Below are positions 29,599-38,560 of a stretch of DNA of 64,000 nucleotides, in pieces. The stretch's first letter is position 1. Every line of letters starts with the position of its first letter. Location: the NCBI RefSeq assembly GCF_000364225.2, contig NZ_AQFT02000001.1, positions 2,995,501-3,059,500 of the forward strand. Direction: 5' to 3'. The position numbers and the translations under genes were made by a program. The stretch is from Eubacterium plexicaudatum ASF492 (GTDB lineage Bacteria > Bacillota > Clostridia > Lachnospirales > Lachnospiraceae). The notes beneath the pieces were generated by a model that was given only the letters and a program-made list of their open reading frames with translations, was not told the DNA's origin and ran no database searches.

Positions 29599-29995
29599 CA
29601 AATACAGCCGCATGACGAAACCTGTCATCCAGGTTCCGTCACGCGGCTGCTTCGTCTATGTTTTTTCTCTGTCTTTTTATGACGTGAATTTACTCTTTTA
29701 TTTTATAACCTAATTCTGTTCTTTTATACCATATGTTTTCAATCTACCCTGTTTGTATCCGGTTCATCCGTCCATAAACCTGTCCCTTTGCTTATGTCCT
29801 GTGCATACGGATACGGGGTTTTTGTCAAAGTCAACGGTTGTCCCGACCGTAGTCTTCGACTATTTTTGTCCGCTGCCATACAGCGGTACATAAAAAAGTG
29901 GTACTTTTCGCTTGCCTATTTTAAAAATTACGATTTTGTAATCGTCCAGTTCATAATAAGGCTTGCATTTTTGTTGCTTAAGATTCCGGTATTTT
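29599..29995. other. Intergenic region with a strong hairpin
   Basis: Directly right of the MITE, 29606-29650 forms a long imperfect hairpin (GCCGC and GCGGC outer arms, AACCTG/CAGGTT inner). Plus-strand Ts follow loosely. No credible gene in the rest; a 68-codon minus-strand frame at 29860-30066 overlaps the end of the M56 gene and lacks a ribosome site. Confidence 0.5.
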
Positions 29996-31447
29996 TTATT
30001 TATTTTCATATACAAAATATCCTGTTGCGTGAAGTTCTGTGCCATCTCTGTAGTCATTTTGCACAAATACGCGGTAATCCGTTGAAATAGGGATATTAAA
30101 ATTATGCGCCAAAGAGCCAGTCCCTTTCACATAATATGCGTTTCCCTGATGGTCCATAATACCCATATAATAGGTTTTATCCATAGGAGTTACACTTACA
30201 GATACACCTATTTTCTGATTTGTATTAATTCTGTACGGACCACTCACATATCTTGTATGTGATTCAACGCGCCAATCAAAATTATAATGAACACCGGCAG
30301 CCAGTGCCACAATTTCCGGATCCGGTGCGGAAACAATATCTAACCCTTCCCAATCCAGATCTTCTATCCGGCAATGATATTCGATCATTCCATCGTCTGC
30401 AACAACCGCTTTTCCAACAGCATTTTCATCAATGGCATCTGTAAAGTTCTCTGTCTTCTGGTACACAACACTATGTAAATCAGCAACTGTCCTTCCTGAC
30501 GCATATGCTGTCGTGCCCGACGCAAGTACAAATGCCGCTGCCAAAGCTGCCGTTACAACTTTGCCTGCCGACTTCATCTTTTGATACTTTTTCAAGAAAT
30601 CTACCCTCCTATCTATCATTTTTTTGCTTTTGCTTAAAGTCGAGACAAAAGCGTTATCAACTTGTCGTTTTCTGCCATCGGGAATGAGATTAACGATATT
30701 GTCAAAATAGGATTTTGCATGATGAAAATTTCCGGACGCTTTCAGGGCCGTTACATCTGCCATATACTCGCTCCAGAGGTTCACCCTTCGAAACAGATAA
30801 TAAACAGCCGGATTAAAGCAATGAATGATAACGATCAGAGCAGCCAAAGCTTTATATCTCAAATCGTTGTGCTTATGATGTGATAATTCATGAAAAAAGA
30901 TAATTTCCAGTTCTTCTTTGGTATAATCACGTTCCGGCAGAATAATCTGCGGATGTATCCAGCCTGAAATGCACGGTGTACTTACTTCCACATTTCTGTT
31001 CAGTGCGAGCGAATCCGGACGAATGCCCAGCTTCTTACACACCTCCTGATACGTTCTGACAATCAGCGGATCGTCTTCCGGAATATTATCTTCCAGTTTT
31101 CTGTTCCAGTTCAGACGACTCATTACAAAGTAAAAAGTCATCACCACAGCTGCCGTAAACCAGACAAACGAAATTATACCCATTACTAACGTCAGTCCGG
31201 TCGTCCGTGCAAAAGCAAGCTTCCAAATCTGCGACTGTCCCCGAAACCATCCGTGATAATTCATCAGAACCGCCAGATAACCAATAGGCGCCAAAAACAT
31301 GATGCCTACCCAGCGTAAAGTAAAATAAACCAGTCTTGCATTCACAATCATAAAAAAGCTCCGTAACAGCCACCATGCAAAAATCAGCAAAGTACTTGTC
31401 ACGGAGCTGATCACCACAGCGAAAAACAACTGATTAATCAAGTTCAT
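29996..31447 (-). CDS. BlaR1/MecR1-like M56 metallopeptidase sensor with an unusual C-terminal domain
   Basis: 483 residues. Four membrane segments (about 8-28, 45-63, 88-110 and 296-318) enclose an M56 zinc protease domain with HELSHH (H186, E187, H190) and the later EYMAD. The extracellular part (319-483) is not a penicillin-binding domain: it lacks SxxK and KTG motifs and looks like a beta-rich sandwich (GVHYNFDWRVESHTRYVSG..., YFVYENK). In the known pathway the sensor triggers proteolysis of the BlaI-type repressor. It overlaps the repressor gene by 14 bases. The ligand is unknown. Confidence 0.85.
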   Translation of the reverse strand: MNLINQLFFAVVISSVTSTLLIFAWWLLRSFFMIVNARLVYFTLRWVGIMFLAPIGYLAVLMNYHGWFRGQSQIWKLAFARTTGLTLVMGIISFVWFTAAVVMTFYFVMSRLNWNRKLEDNIPEDDPLIVRTYQEVCKKLGIRPDSLALNRNVEVSTPCISGWIHPQIILPERDYTKEELEIIFFHELSHHKHNDLRYKALAALIVIIHCFNPAVYYLFRRVNLWSEYMADVTALKASGNFHHAKSYFDNIVNLIPDGRKRQVDNAFVSTLSKSKKMIDRRVDFLKKYQKMKSAGKVVTAALAAAFVLASGTTAYASGRTVADLHSVVYQKTENFTDAIDENAVGKAVVADDGMIEYHCRIEDLDWEGLDIVSAPDPEIVALAAGVHYNFDWRVESHTRYVSGPYRINTNQKIGVSVSVTPMDKTYYMGIMDHQGNAYYVKGTGSLAHNFNIPISTDYRVFVQNDYRDGTELHATGYFVYENK

Positions 31448-31814
31448 TAATTTTTATCTTAAGTTCCTCCCGCTCTGCTGCGCTCAGCATGTCTTCTTTT
31501 CCAAACAATCCGCACACAAATGCGCACATATTGCCTCCGTTCCAAAACTGAACGTAATCCCTCAACACATCATCTTTATATTCTTCTTTATCTACCAGAG
31601 GCTGATAATAGAAGCATCTTCCTTTCCGATACATCTTTAAATAGTCTTTTTTAACAAGTCGTGCAAGGAATGTTGATACCGTCTGTGTTTTCCAGTTTTT
31701 CCCATGCTCGGTATTGACCATTTCCGTAATCTCCTGCATGGATAATTCATGTGGACTATCCCATACACATTTCATTACAACCTTTTCACATTCTGTAATT
31801 TCCTTTGCTCTCAT
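31434..31814 (-). CDS. BlaI/MecI/CopY-type transcriptional repressor
   Basis: 126 residues from ATG 31814 (AAAGGACGG upstream). Winged-helix N-terminus (ECEKVVMKCVWDSPHELSMQEI, then KTQTVSTFLARLVKKDYL) and a dimerising C-terminus, the BlaI family layout. It would repress its own operon through the palindrome just upstream and be inactivated by the M56 sensor encoded next. Confidence 0.92.
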   Translation of the reverse strand: MRAKEITECEKVVMKCVWDSPHELSMQEITEMVNTEHGKNWKTQTVSTFLARLVKKDYLKMYRKGRCFYYQPLVDKEEYKDDVLRDYVQFWNGGNMCAFVCGLFGKEDMLSAAEREELKIKINELD

Positions 31815-31843
31815 AAGCCGTCCTTTCTCAACTTGTAGCAATT

Positions 31844-31875
31844 TGTAGTATACTACATATGCCCGTTGCTTTCAA
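31844..31875 (-). promoter_or_regulatory. BlaI-type operator overlapping the operon promoter
   Basis: TTGAAA (31875-31870), a 17-base spacer and TATACT (31852-31847). The -10 lies inside a perfect 14-base palindrome TGTAGTATACTACA (31844-31857), the dyad type bound by BlaI-family repressors. A further TTGTAG half-site sits 7 bases downstream. Binding would block RNA polymerase directly. Confidence 0.82.
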
Positions 31876-32270
31876 TCTTTATTTATGGCCATAATTTAAA
31901 AACACATATGCGTGATAAGCAGAATTTATAAAATATAACCGATTACATGTCTCTTAGTATAGCGGAAAAAGTACGGAAAACAAGATATTTTTCTCAATTA
32001 TTTTTTTCCATTTCAAACAAGTCCGAATTCTCCGCCTACAGACGCCTGTTTCTTCGTTTGTCATTGTTTACCTAAAAATGCAATGTGAATCTCATTTTGT
32101 CCAGATAAATCAACTGTTTGTGGTAGTTTGGAAATTTTTATTTAATAATTCCTTCCATTTTGCTAGGATTTTTTTATGCTTGATTCTGCGCGATTTTTTA
32201 TATATTTTGCACAAAAACGCTTTGTATATGGAGCAAAATTTCTATCCCCTTCCGGCTTGGATACTGAAAA
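31876..32270. other. Intergenic region, nothing convincing
   Basis: About 395 bases, A/T-rich. I see no ORF with a ribosome site, no strong hairpin and no recognisable RNA. Confidence 0.4.
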
Positions 32271-33868
32271 TTACATTGCAAACTTTTCTATTCTGCATGT
32301 ATGCGTCTTATTTTTCTTTTGATAATTAATTCCGACAAGCAAAATATTTCCTTTATATTCTTTAAGCGCTGACACATATCCTTTATTTTTAATCTGGCTG
32401 ATCGCTCCCTCAGCAGTTTTATCCCATTTTAATTCCAAAATCAACGCCGGTTTTAAAGATGTACGTTTAGGAAGAAATACCATATCGGCAAATCCCTTTC
32501 CCGCCGGCAGTTCTCTTACAAGCGTATAGTCTCTACAGGCACTATAATACGCCAACGCAATCACACTGCTCAAAGAAATCTCATTGTTATAGATCAGACT
32601 GGAAGAACTCTGCATATGGACGTCTTGTATCATCTGTGCCACTGCATTTTCATCCATTGCCAGAGTCGCCTTAAGCAAAGCTTCCGACGCGCTCACTGCT
32701 TTTATCACTTCCTCCCACCCGTCATTTCTGATCGCACGCAAAAAAACACTCCTTACCTCATCATTTGGAATAAAAACTTTTTTTGTTTTACTGTCATAAG
32801 CCATATATCCCATGTGAATCAGCAGTGTAATTACATCATCGGCAGAATTAAATGAAGTGATATCGTTTTGAAATGATTCCACATCAATACTGCATCCCTG
32901 ACCTCCCAGCATATTTACAATCAGTTGTCTTAATCCGTCAAAATCCATTGCAATATACGTCATCAACGATTCATACGTCTCTGTTCCTGACCAATAATTC
33001 CCGAATTCTCCGCTGTCTGCAGCTTCAATTACAGAATTAGGACTATAAACATGTCCTATCCTTTCAAAATAATATCCATCATACCATCTTCGCATCTCTT
33101 TAAATGGCATATCATATTCTTTACAAATATTTTCACCTCTGTCTCCGTAAAGCCAATATACTCTGCCATCTGTCTGGGACTGACCATTGTATGCTCACGG
33201 AAATTATTTAAAGCTGACTGTGTGCCGTACTTTTTAATTGGCAAAATCCCCGTAATATATGCAAGCTTTAAAAACGCCCCCGATGGAGTCCCTTTAAACA
33301 AACCTCGTAACAGATTAATATATTCCATTTGAAGATTCTCATTATTTTTATCTTCTCGAAACAGACAATCCCACTCGTCAATAATAATGATAAACTGTTC
33401 TTTTATCTTGTCATTAATTTTAGCTAATACGGAAGGCAATGAAATGTCCGTATCTAAGACACATTCCGGATATTCCTTTCTCAACTCGGATATCACCTGT
33501 TCCTGGATATAATTCACCACCCTGACAGAAGAATTTCTTTTCATTTCCACAAGCGCATTTCCGTACATCCACTGAATATCCAAAAAGATCACATTATACT
33601 TATTCAGATGTAATTTAAAGCATTCATTCCGACTTATTTTAAGTCCTGCAAACAGCTTTTCGGAATGACATCCTTTACTGTAATATGCTGACAGCATAGT
33701 TACCGCCATTGTTTTTCCAAACCTCCTCGGTCTGCTGGAACAGATCAGCGGCCTGTCTTTTCCGATACGGCTGTTTGTATATTGAATCAGTTCCGTCTTA
33801 TCCACATACAATTCGGAATTGACAGAAACCTTAAACTGTTCATTTCCCGGATTTAAGTATATACCCAT
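32271..33868 (-). pseudogene. AAA-ATPase-like / PD-(D/E)XK nuclease protein, frameshifted
   Basis: The 5' frame (33868 to 33056; GAGGAG ribosome site) has an AAA-ATPase-like domain (VDKTELIQYTN, SRPRRFGKTM as a Walker A-like motif, IIIDEWD as Walker B). The 3' frame (33110 to 32271) continues with the linker (FKEMRRWYDGYYF) and a PDDEXK nuclease (FADMVFLPKR, ALILELKWDKTAEGAISQI). Adding one A to the A4 run (plus TTTT 33130-33133) gives VKNICKEYDMPFKEMRRWYDGY and rejoins them into about 530 residues. These proteins are common in Firmicutes and Bacteroidetes genomes; function unknown. Confidence 0.83.
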
Positions 33869-34046
33869 GCCTACACGCTCCTCATTGTTTTTCAGCGATT
33901 CTCCCGTATGATTTCATATTATCATTCGCGTAAAACTCTTTCAAGCATTTTAAACTTATATTTTTCAAACAGAACGAAAAACAGGCAAAAATATCATATT
34001 ATTTTGCCTGTTCTCCATACATCCATTTAATTGCGTTTATCTGTTT

Positions 34047-35426
34047 CTACTCTTCAATCGCTTTTCTTAATGCCTCCTGATGACGCCGCACCTGTTCGAT
34101 GCTGTCAACGCCGATATCCCGCAGATGTTCGCCGCCTTCATATTCCGAGCTTAAATACCCTTTGTAACCCGCTTTCTTAAATGCTTCCACAACTTCCGGG
34201 ATTGCGACTGCCGTTTCCGTACCATCTTCATGCACATGATAAAATTTGGCATGCGTATGAAAAATATAGTCTATATTGTCAATAATATCCTGTGGTTCTG
34301 ACCAGGAATAAGTAAACGATGCTCCGGCATAAGCTTTGTCTGCCGGCCCTGCACCCGCACGTTCTACCGCCTCCATCATTTCTTTCATGCCATTGGCCAT
34401 ACGGTACTCCATATTGGCCTTTCCAAGATTCAAATCGTATTTGATCTTTACAAATCCTTTCGCAAGCCGGCTCACATAAGCATCATCCACAATCTTAATG
34501 CATTCTTCCGATGCGCCTTGTCTTCTTGCTTTCTCTCTTAAAACATCCGGAATATTTTTACAGAATATGCCCATATCCGGAATAAAGCCGAAATATTTTG
34601 TGCCCGTTCTGTGAATCATTTCCAGATAACCGTCCGCCCATCCGGAATTCAGTGAAAACGGTGCATGCACTTCCAGACCGATTTTTACATCCATTTCAGC
34701 TGCATATTCCAGGCTTCCTTCAATCACATCCATCGGCGTGGACACGAGCGTACGCAGATTTTTAAAACCCAGCAGCGACGCCAGACGAATGTCCCGCTTC
34801 ATCATATTGATCTGTTCGCCCAGTGATAATGTACGGTTGTCATAAATTTTATTTTCCAAAAAAGCATCGTAACAAGACGGCATCTGATCTATAAGATGTA
34901 CGCCCCAGTCATACAGCATACCTCCGCCCATTTCCGGATAAACATGCCAGTCATGCATATTGCCGTTTACCCCATATAACTGAGATTTGATCAGATACAT
35001 ATCCCCTACCAGCGCCTGATCATACACTTCTTTCATCACGCGATAATCTTTATCCCATCTTCTTTGCTGATGCACCGTAAACAACACGCCGTTTTCCTTA
35101 CATGCGGCAACCATTTCATCATACTCCGCAACGCTCATTGCCGCAGGTTTTTCACAAATTACATGCTTGCCTGCTGCCGCAGCTTTTTTTACCATTTCCG
35201 GATGACTTGGATTTGGGGTCGATACCATAACCACATTGATATCCGCATTTGCCAGCATTTCATCCAGGCTCGCATAAGTCTCAACGCCTTCCGGTGCATC
35301 TGTCAGCTGTTCCGGATTCGTATCCGCAACGGCGACCAGATCAATCTCATCAAACGTTTCCATCATGTCCGCGTCACAATGCCCCATAAAACCAAATCCC
35401 ACAATGCCTAATTTTACTTTTTCCAT
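34047..35426 (-). CDS. In-frame chimera: Gfo/Idh/MocA N-terminus joined to a sugar-phosphate isomerase/epimerase C-terminus
   Basis: 459 residues, intact frame, good ribosome site (GGAAAGGAAAA). Residues 1-181 are a Gfo/Idh/MocA dehydrogenase: NAD-binding GIVGFGFMG, EKP motif (CEKPAAMSVAEYD) and start of the second domain (GGGMLYDWGVHLIDQ). From residue 182 (PSCYDAFLENKIYDNRTL) the sequence becomes the C-terminal two-thirds of a xylose-isomerase-like TIM barrel (VSTPMDVIEGSLEYA, IGLEVHAPFS, YLSSEYEGGEH). Both families are truncated at the joint near 34883, so this is best read as a deletion fusing two adjacent genes rather than a designed fusion. Activity of either half is doubtful. Confidence 0.8.
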   Translation of the reverse strand: MEKVKLGIVGFGFMGHCDADMMETFDEIDLVAVADTNPEQLTDAPEGVETYASLDEMLANADINVVMVSTPNPSHPEMVKKAAAAGKHVICEKPAAMSVAEYDEMVAACKENGVLFTVHQQRRWDKDYRVMKEVYDQALVGDMYLIKSQLYGVNGNMHDWHVYPEMGGGMLYDWGVHLIDQMPSCYDAFLENKIYDNRTLSLGEQINMMKRDIRLASLLGFKNLRTLVSTPMDVIEGSLEYAAEMDVKIGLEVHAPFSLNSGWADGYLEMIHRTGTKYFGFIPDMGIFCKNIPDVLREKARRQGASEECIKIVDDAYVSRLAKGFVKIKYDLNLGKANMEYRMANGMKEMMEAVERAGAGPADKAYAGASFTYSWSEPQDIIDNIDYIFHTHAKFYHVHEDGTETAVAIPEVVEAFKKAGYKGYLSSEYEGGEHLRDIGVDSIEQVRRHQEALRKAIEE

Positions 35427-35623
35427 CTGTTTTTTCCTTTCCGTTATGATTTTTGTCTCTCTATTTCGCTGTTCATACCGACTTTCTGCATATACTATAT
35501 GGTATTCTCCTGAAAAAATCTTTTTTTAATTATCCACATTGATTCGTTAATTTTGACTTGCAATTGCTCCGGAAGCAAATCATGACAAAAATCATATTAT
35601 TTTTTTTGTCTTTTACCACATCA

Positions 35624-35669
35624 AAAAAAGGCAGGCCATTCGATGTTCACCCGAATGGCCTGCCTTTTT
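35624..35669. terminator. Bidirectional terminator
   Basis: An 18-base-pair perfect stem (AAAAAGGCAGGCCATTCG and its complement) with an 8-10 base loop and T-runs on both strands, downstream of the 58-residue gene. Confidence 0.85.
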
Positions 35670-35687
35670 CATATTTTTATGTTTTCG

Positions 35688-35864
35688 TTACTTCGTCCTG
35701 AACGCACGTACTACCTCAAAATCCGGTAATCTGCCGGAAAGTGCACATAATCCGAAATAAAAAGATTCCTGATTGCTGACAAAATAATTTTTAATTCTGT
35801 CTTTGATTGTTTTCTTTACCTGTTCTTTTGCGACTATATTATTTTTCAATGTTATTGTACTCAT
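35688..35864 (-). CDS. Small basic protein, 58 residues
   Basis: ATG 35864 follows TGGAGGTAACAAAT; an upstream in-frame ATG has no ribosome site. The product (MSTITLKNNIVAKEQVKKTI...) is helical, basic in its first half and ends GRLPDFEVVRAFRTK. No family recognised. A good ribosome site and a following terminator support a real monocistronic gene. Confidence 0.55.
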   Translation of the reverse strand: MSTITLKNNIVAKEQVKKTIKDRIKNYFVSNQESFYFGLCALSGRLPDFEVVRAFRTK

Positions 35865-36075
35865 ATTTGTTACCTCCATTTGATTGCATATTTTTCTCGC
35901 CTGACAGGTAACAGCATACTTCTTTTTTATTCCGGATAACAGGTATTTTATTGACCAAAAACAAGTCAATCTTGATATGCCAAAATAATCTGCTTTACAA
36001 TTTCATAGACTTTGTTCTTCGGTTGTGGTATACTGTCATCGAAACTGAAATCCTGTTGAACTGGGAGAGCGCACC

Positions 36076-36924
36076 ATGAACCGAACAAATCATGATATTT
36101 CATATGAAGAAAGCCCTTTGGGCATTACCATTGCATTTTGCAATACGCCTGGCGGTTACCATCCGTCCCACTGGCACGAAGAAATGGAACTGCTATATCC
36201 TCTGAACGGCGAAGCTGCCATTACGGTAGAACACACCGCTTACAAGCTCAGCAAAAAAAACGTCACCGTCGTAGAATCGTGCAAAATACACAGCACGCTT
36301 ACTTATGATGATTCTATGTTTCTGCGCATTCTTATCCGTAAGGAACTTCTGGAATACTATATGCCTGGGATTACGCTTTGCTCCATCCACTGTATCCCGG
36401 AACAGATTGACGAAGCACAATTTCCGGAATATTATAAAATCTGTGAACTCCTTGCCACTCTGACACGTCTTTATATACAGGATACTCCGTCCTTTCGCAT
36501 GGAAGCGGAATGTCTTATTTTGCAGGCAATTTCTCGTCTGGTCCGCTTTTTTTCCACAAAAAACACTTTGGATGAAGCTGCCGCAGACCCGCTGTCCGTA
36601 TCCCGTATTCGTTCCATCATCCGCTATGCGGAGCAGCATTACCATGAAAACATCTCCTTACAGGATGCTGCCGCACATATTGGAATCAGCCGGGAATATT
36701 TCTGCAGACTGTTTAAGCAAAATATCGGCGTTTCTTTTCTTCGGTATTTAAATGATCTTCGTCTTTCCAAAGCATATCATGATCTGCAGTATTGCGATCT
36801 TTCCATATCGGAAATCATGGAAAAAAATGGCTTTTCCGGCCAAAAACAGTTTAACCGGACGTTTAAGGAAAGATATGGATGTACGCCTTCTTCGGTGCGT
36901 AATGCTCCGAAAAATATCCGTTAA
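36076..36924 (+). CDS. AraC-family transcriptional regulator with cupin domain
   Basis: 282 residues. N-terminal cupin (HWHEEMELLYPLNGEAAITV) and two C-terminal helix-turn-helix motifs (SLQDAAAHIGISREYFCRLF and ISEIMEKNGFSGQKQFNRTF). Such regulators usually control sugar use. It is divergent from the Gfo/isomerase chimera, separated by the 58-residue gene, and might have controlled that locus. A possible promoter is TAGACT-17-TATACT with -10 at 36029-36034. Confidence 0.88.
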   Translation: MNRTNHDISYEESPLGITIAFCNTPGGYHPSHWHEEMELLYPLNGEAAITVEHTAYKLSKKNVTVVESCKIHSTLTYDDSMFLRILIRKELLEYYMPGITLCSIHCIPEQIDEAQFPEYYKICELLATLTRLYIQDTPSFRMEAECLILQAISRLVRFFSTKNTLDEAAADPLSVSRIRSIIRYAEQHYHENISLQDAAAHIGISREYFCRLFKQNIGVSFLRYLNDLRLSKAYHDLQYCDLSISEIMEKNGFSGQKQFNRTFKERYGCTPSSVRNAPKNIR

Positions 36925-36943
36925 CTCCTTATACAAAAAGCCG

Positions 36944-37327
36944 TTATTCTTTCTTTTCCCACTGTGCAGCCGGCGTCCCGACTTCAATCAGATTTCCATC
37001 CGGATCATAAAAACGAATTACTTTCTGTCCCCAGCTATGTGTCATAAGCCGATGGACATAGGAAACGGAAGGATATAACGTCTCCAGTTTTTCCACAAAT
37101 GCTTCGATATTCTCCTCTTCAAAATACAGCTCACAGCAATTGTTTTCCGGTATTGTGTCTTTTTTCAAAAACTCTTTCCAAATTTTCTCATCCTGAAGTA
37201 CGAGTCCTTCCGTTAAAATCATATTGCCGCCATTATCAAGCACCATATGTAGTCCAAATATGGACTGATAAAACTGTTTTGCCTTTTCCATATCTTTTAC
37301 AACAATTAAAATGTTTTTTAATTTCAT
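36944..37327 (-). CDS. VOC-family (glyoxalase/bleomycin-resistance-like) protein
   Basis: 127 residues with two beta-alpha-beta-beta-beta units (LKNILIVVKDMEKAKQFYQS and GQKVIRFYDPDGNLIEVG). The C-terminal metal-ligand glutamate is present (LIEVG). AGGAGG precedes the ATG. Substrate unknown. Intact. Confidence 0.85.
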   Translation of the reverse strand: MKLKNILIVVKDMEKAKQFYQSIFGLHMVLDNGGNMILTEGLVLQDEKIWKEFLKKDTIPENNCCELYFEEENIEAFVEKLETLYPSVSYVHRLMTHSWGQKVIRFYDPDGNLIEVGTPAAQWEKKE

Positions 37328-37397
37328 AGCATGGAACCTCCTTGAAATACCTGTTTATTAACACCATCTTTTGTTCCGGCTCAATAACGGTGACGTT

Positions 37398-38241
37398 TTA
37401 TTGTTCATCCATCATAATTTTTACAATCTCTTTATCGGTCTGGCGCATTCCTTCCCTGCCGAGACGTCCTATATTTTTAATAGTGGCTTCTACGCCGTTC
37501 GTTACAATGCCGTCTCCTTTTTTAAATTCCTGATTATTTTGATGCATATGATAACCCAGAATTCCCGCTTCCACACTAAATGCAATTTTTGCTGCGCAGG
37601 AAGGTTTTGCACCATCGCAAATAATACCCGATACAATGGCCAGCGCATTGACAAGCGTATGTGCAATCTCATGATATCCGCCTCCCTGCAGGTATGCAAT
37701 ACCGCAGCCTGCCGCGCAGCCCGCACTGACTGCCCCGCAGTATGCGGACAGTCTTCCGATTCCGGTCTTTTCGTGAACCGCTATCAAATTGGAGACAACA
37801 AGTGCACGGTACAGCTTTTCCTTGGAGACAGACAGCTCCTTTGTACAGTTCAATGATAATGTCAAAAATCATACCGTTGTCGACCGCCTGCACTTTGACA
37901 GGTACCTTCTGTAAAAACGCTTTCATTTCTTCTTTCTGTTCCGGAGTTACCTGTGCGATGACCTCCAAAAGCCGGTCTGGCTGCCCTGCTACAATTCCTG
38001 CCGCAGCTGCTGCTTCTATTCCTTTCAGTCCTCCTGTGTTTGGTACGATTACACTTTTTACATTTTTTACAATATTATCACTGACACCGATTTCCACCCG
38101 GTCAGGAAGACATCCGAGAACTTCCCTTGCTTTTGCAGCCGCATACGCAATCGCAATCGGCTCCGTACATCCCATAGCCGGTACAAGCTCTTCCTTTAAA
38201 ATCTGTACATATGTCCGATATCTTTTATCTGTCCGTTCCAT
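37398..38241 (-). pseudogene. L-cysteine desulfidase-like (UPF0597 / serine dehydratase alpha family) gene with internal deletion
   Basis: The 5' frame (38241 on) gives EELVPAMGCTEPIAIAYAAA..., the N-terminal motif with the cluster-binding cysteine, through VQAVDNGMIFD. The 3' frame (to 37398) begins LSLNCTKELSVSKEKLYRAL and carries the C-terminal region (GAVSAGCAAGCGIAYLQGG, SGIICDGAKPSCAAKI). Full-length relatives are about 430 residues; here about 150-170 middle residues are missing and the joint near 37865 also changes frame. The enzyme would be inactive. Confidence 0.78.
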
Positions 38242-38347
38242 GTTTTTCGTCCTTTCTTCCTTCTTTCCTTTTATCTTTCAAAACAGGAGCCCTTGTAATG
38301 AATTTTACAATTAAGACGGAACAAAAACAAGCTCTTTCGTAATAAAT

Positions 38348-38533
38348 GGTCCATCTGCCCGTGCTGACGTTACTGTTCACACCTGCGGCGCTCACAGTAA
38401 CTGAATCCGGCACATTGAAAGTTCGCCTGCGGCGAAGCGCCGGATTCTTTGGATAAATTTACTAATTCTTACGGACTTTGCAGTAAATGCAAAGTCCTGG
38501 TGTGAACAGTAACGTGCTGACGTCAGATGGACC
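38348..38533. repeat. Hairpin split by MITE copy 2
   Basis: GGTCCATCTG (38348-38357) and CAGATGGACC (38524-38533) are perfect complements, with AATAAATGG/CCATTTATT outside them. Without the MITE and one target copy these lie 13 bases apart, forming a terminator-like hairpin downstream of the M15 peptidase gene. Confidence 0.65.
38369..38513. mobile_element. MITE-like element, copy 2
   Basis: 145 bases with perfect 15-base terminal repeats GTTACTGTTCACACC and flanking direct repeats GTGCTGAC (38361-38368 and 38514-38521). The interior differs from copy 1 and holds two further perfect hairpins (GAATCCGGC/GCCGGATTC and GGACTTTGC/GCAAAGTCC). No coding capacity. The copies share only their ends, as expected of MITEs mobilised by one transposase. 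Confidence 0.8.
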
Positions 38534-38560
38534 GAATATGCCATTTATTTTTACTTTTTT

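Noticed and set aside
29860..30066. 68-codon minus-strand frame after the M56 gene
   Set aside because: Overlaps the M56 coding end in another frame and has no ribosome site.
31876..32270. Retron or other structured RNA in the long gap
   Set aside because: No reverse transcriptase nearby and no convincing inverted repeats.
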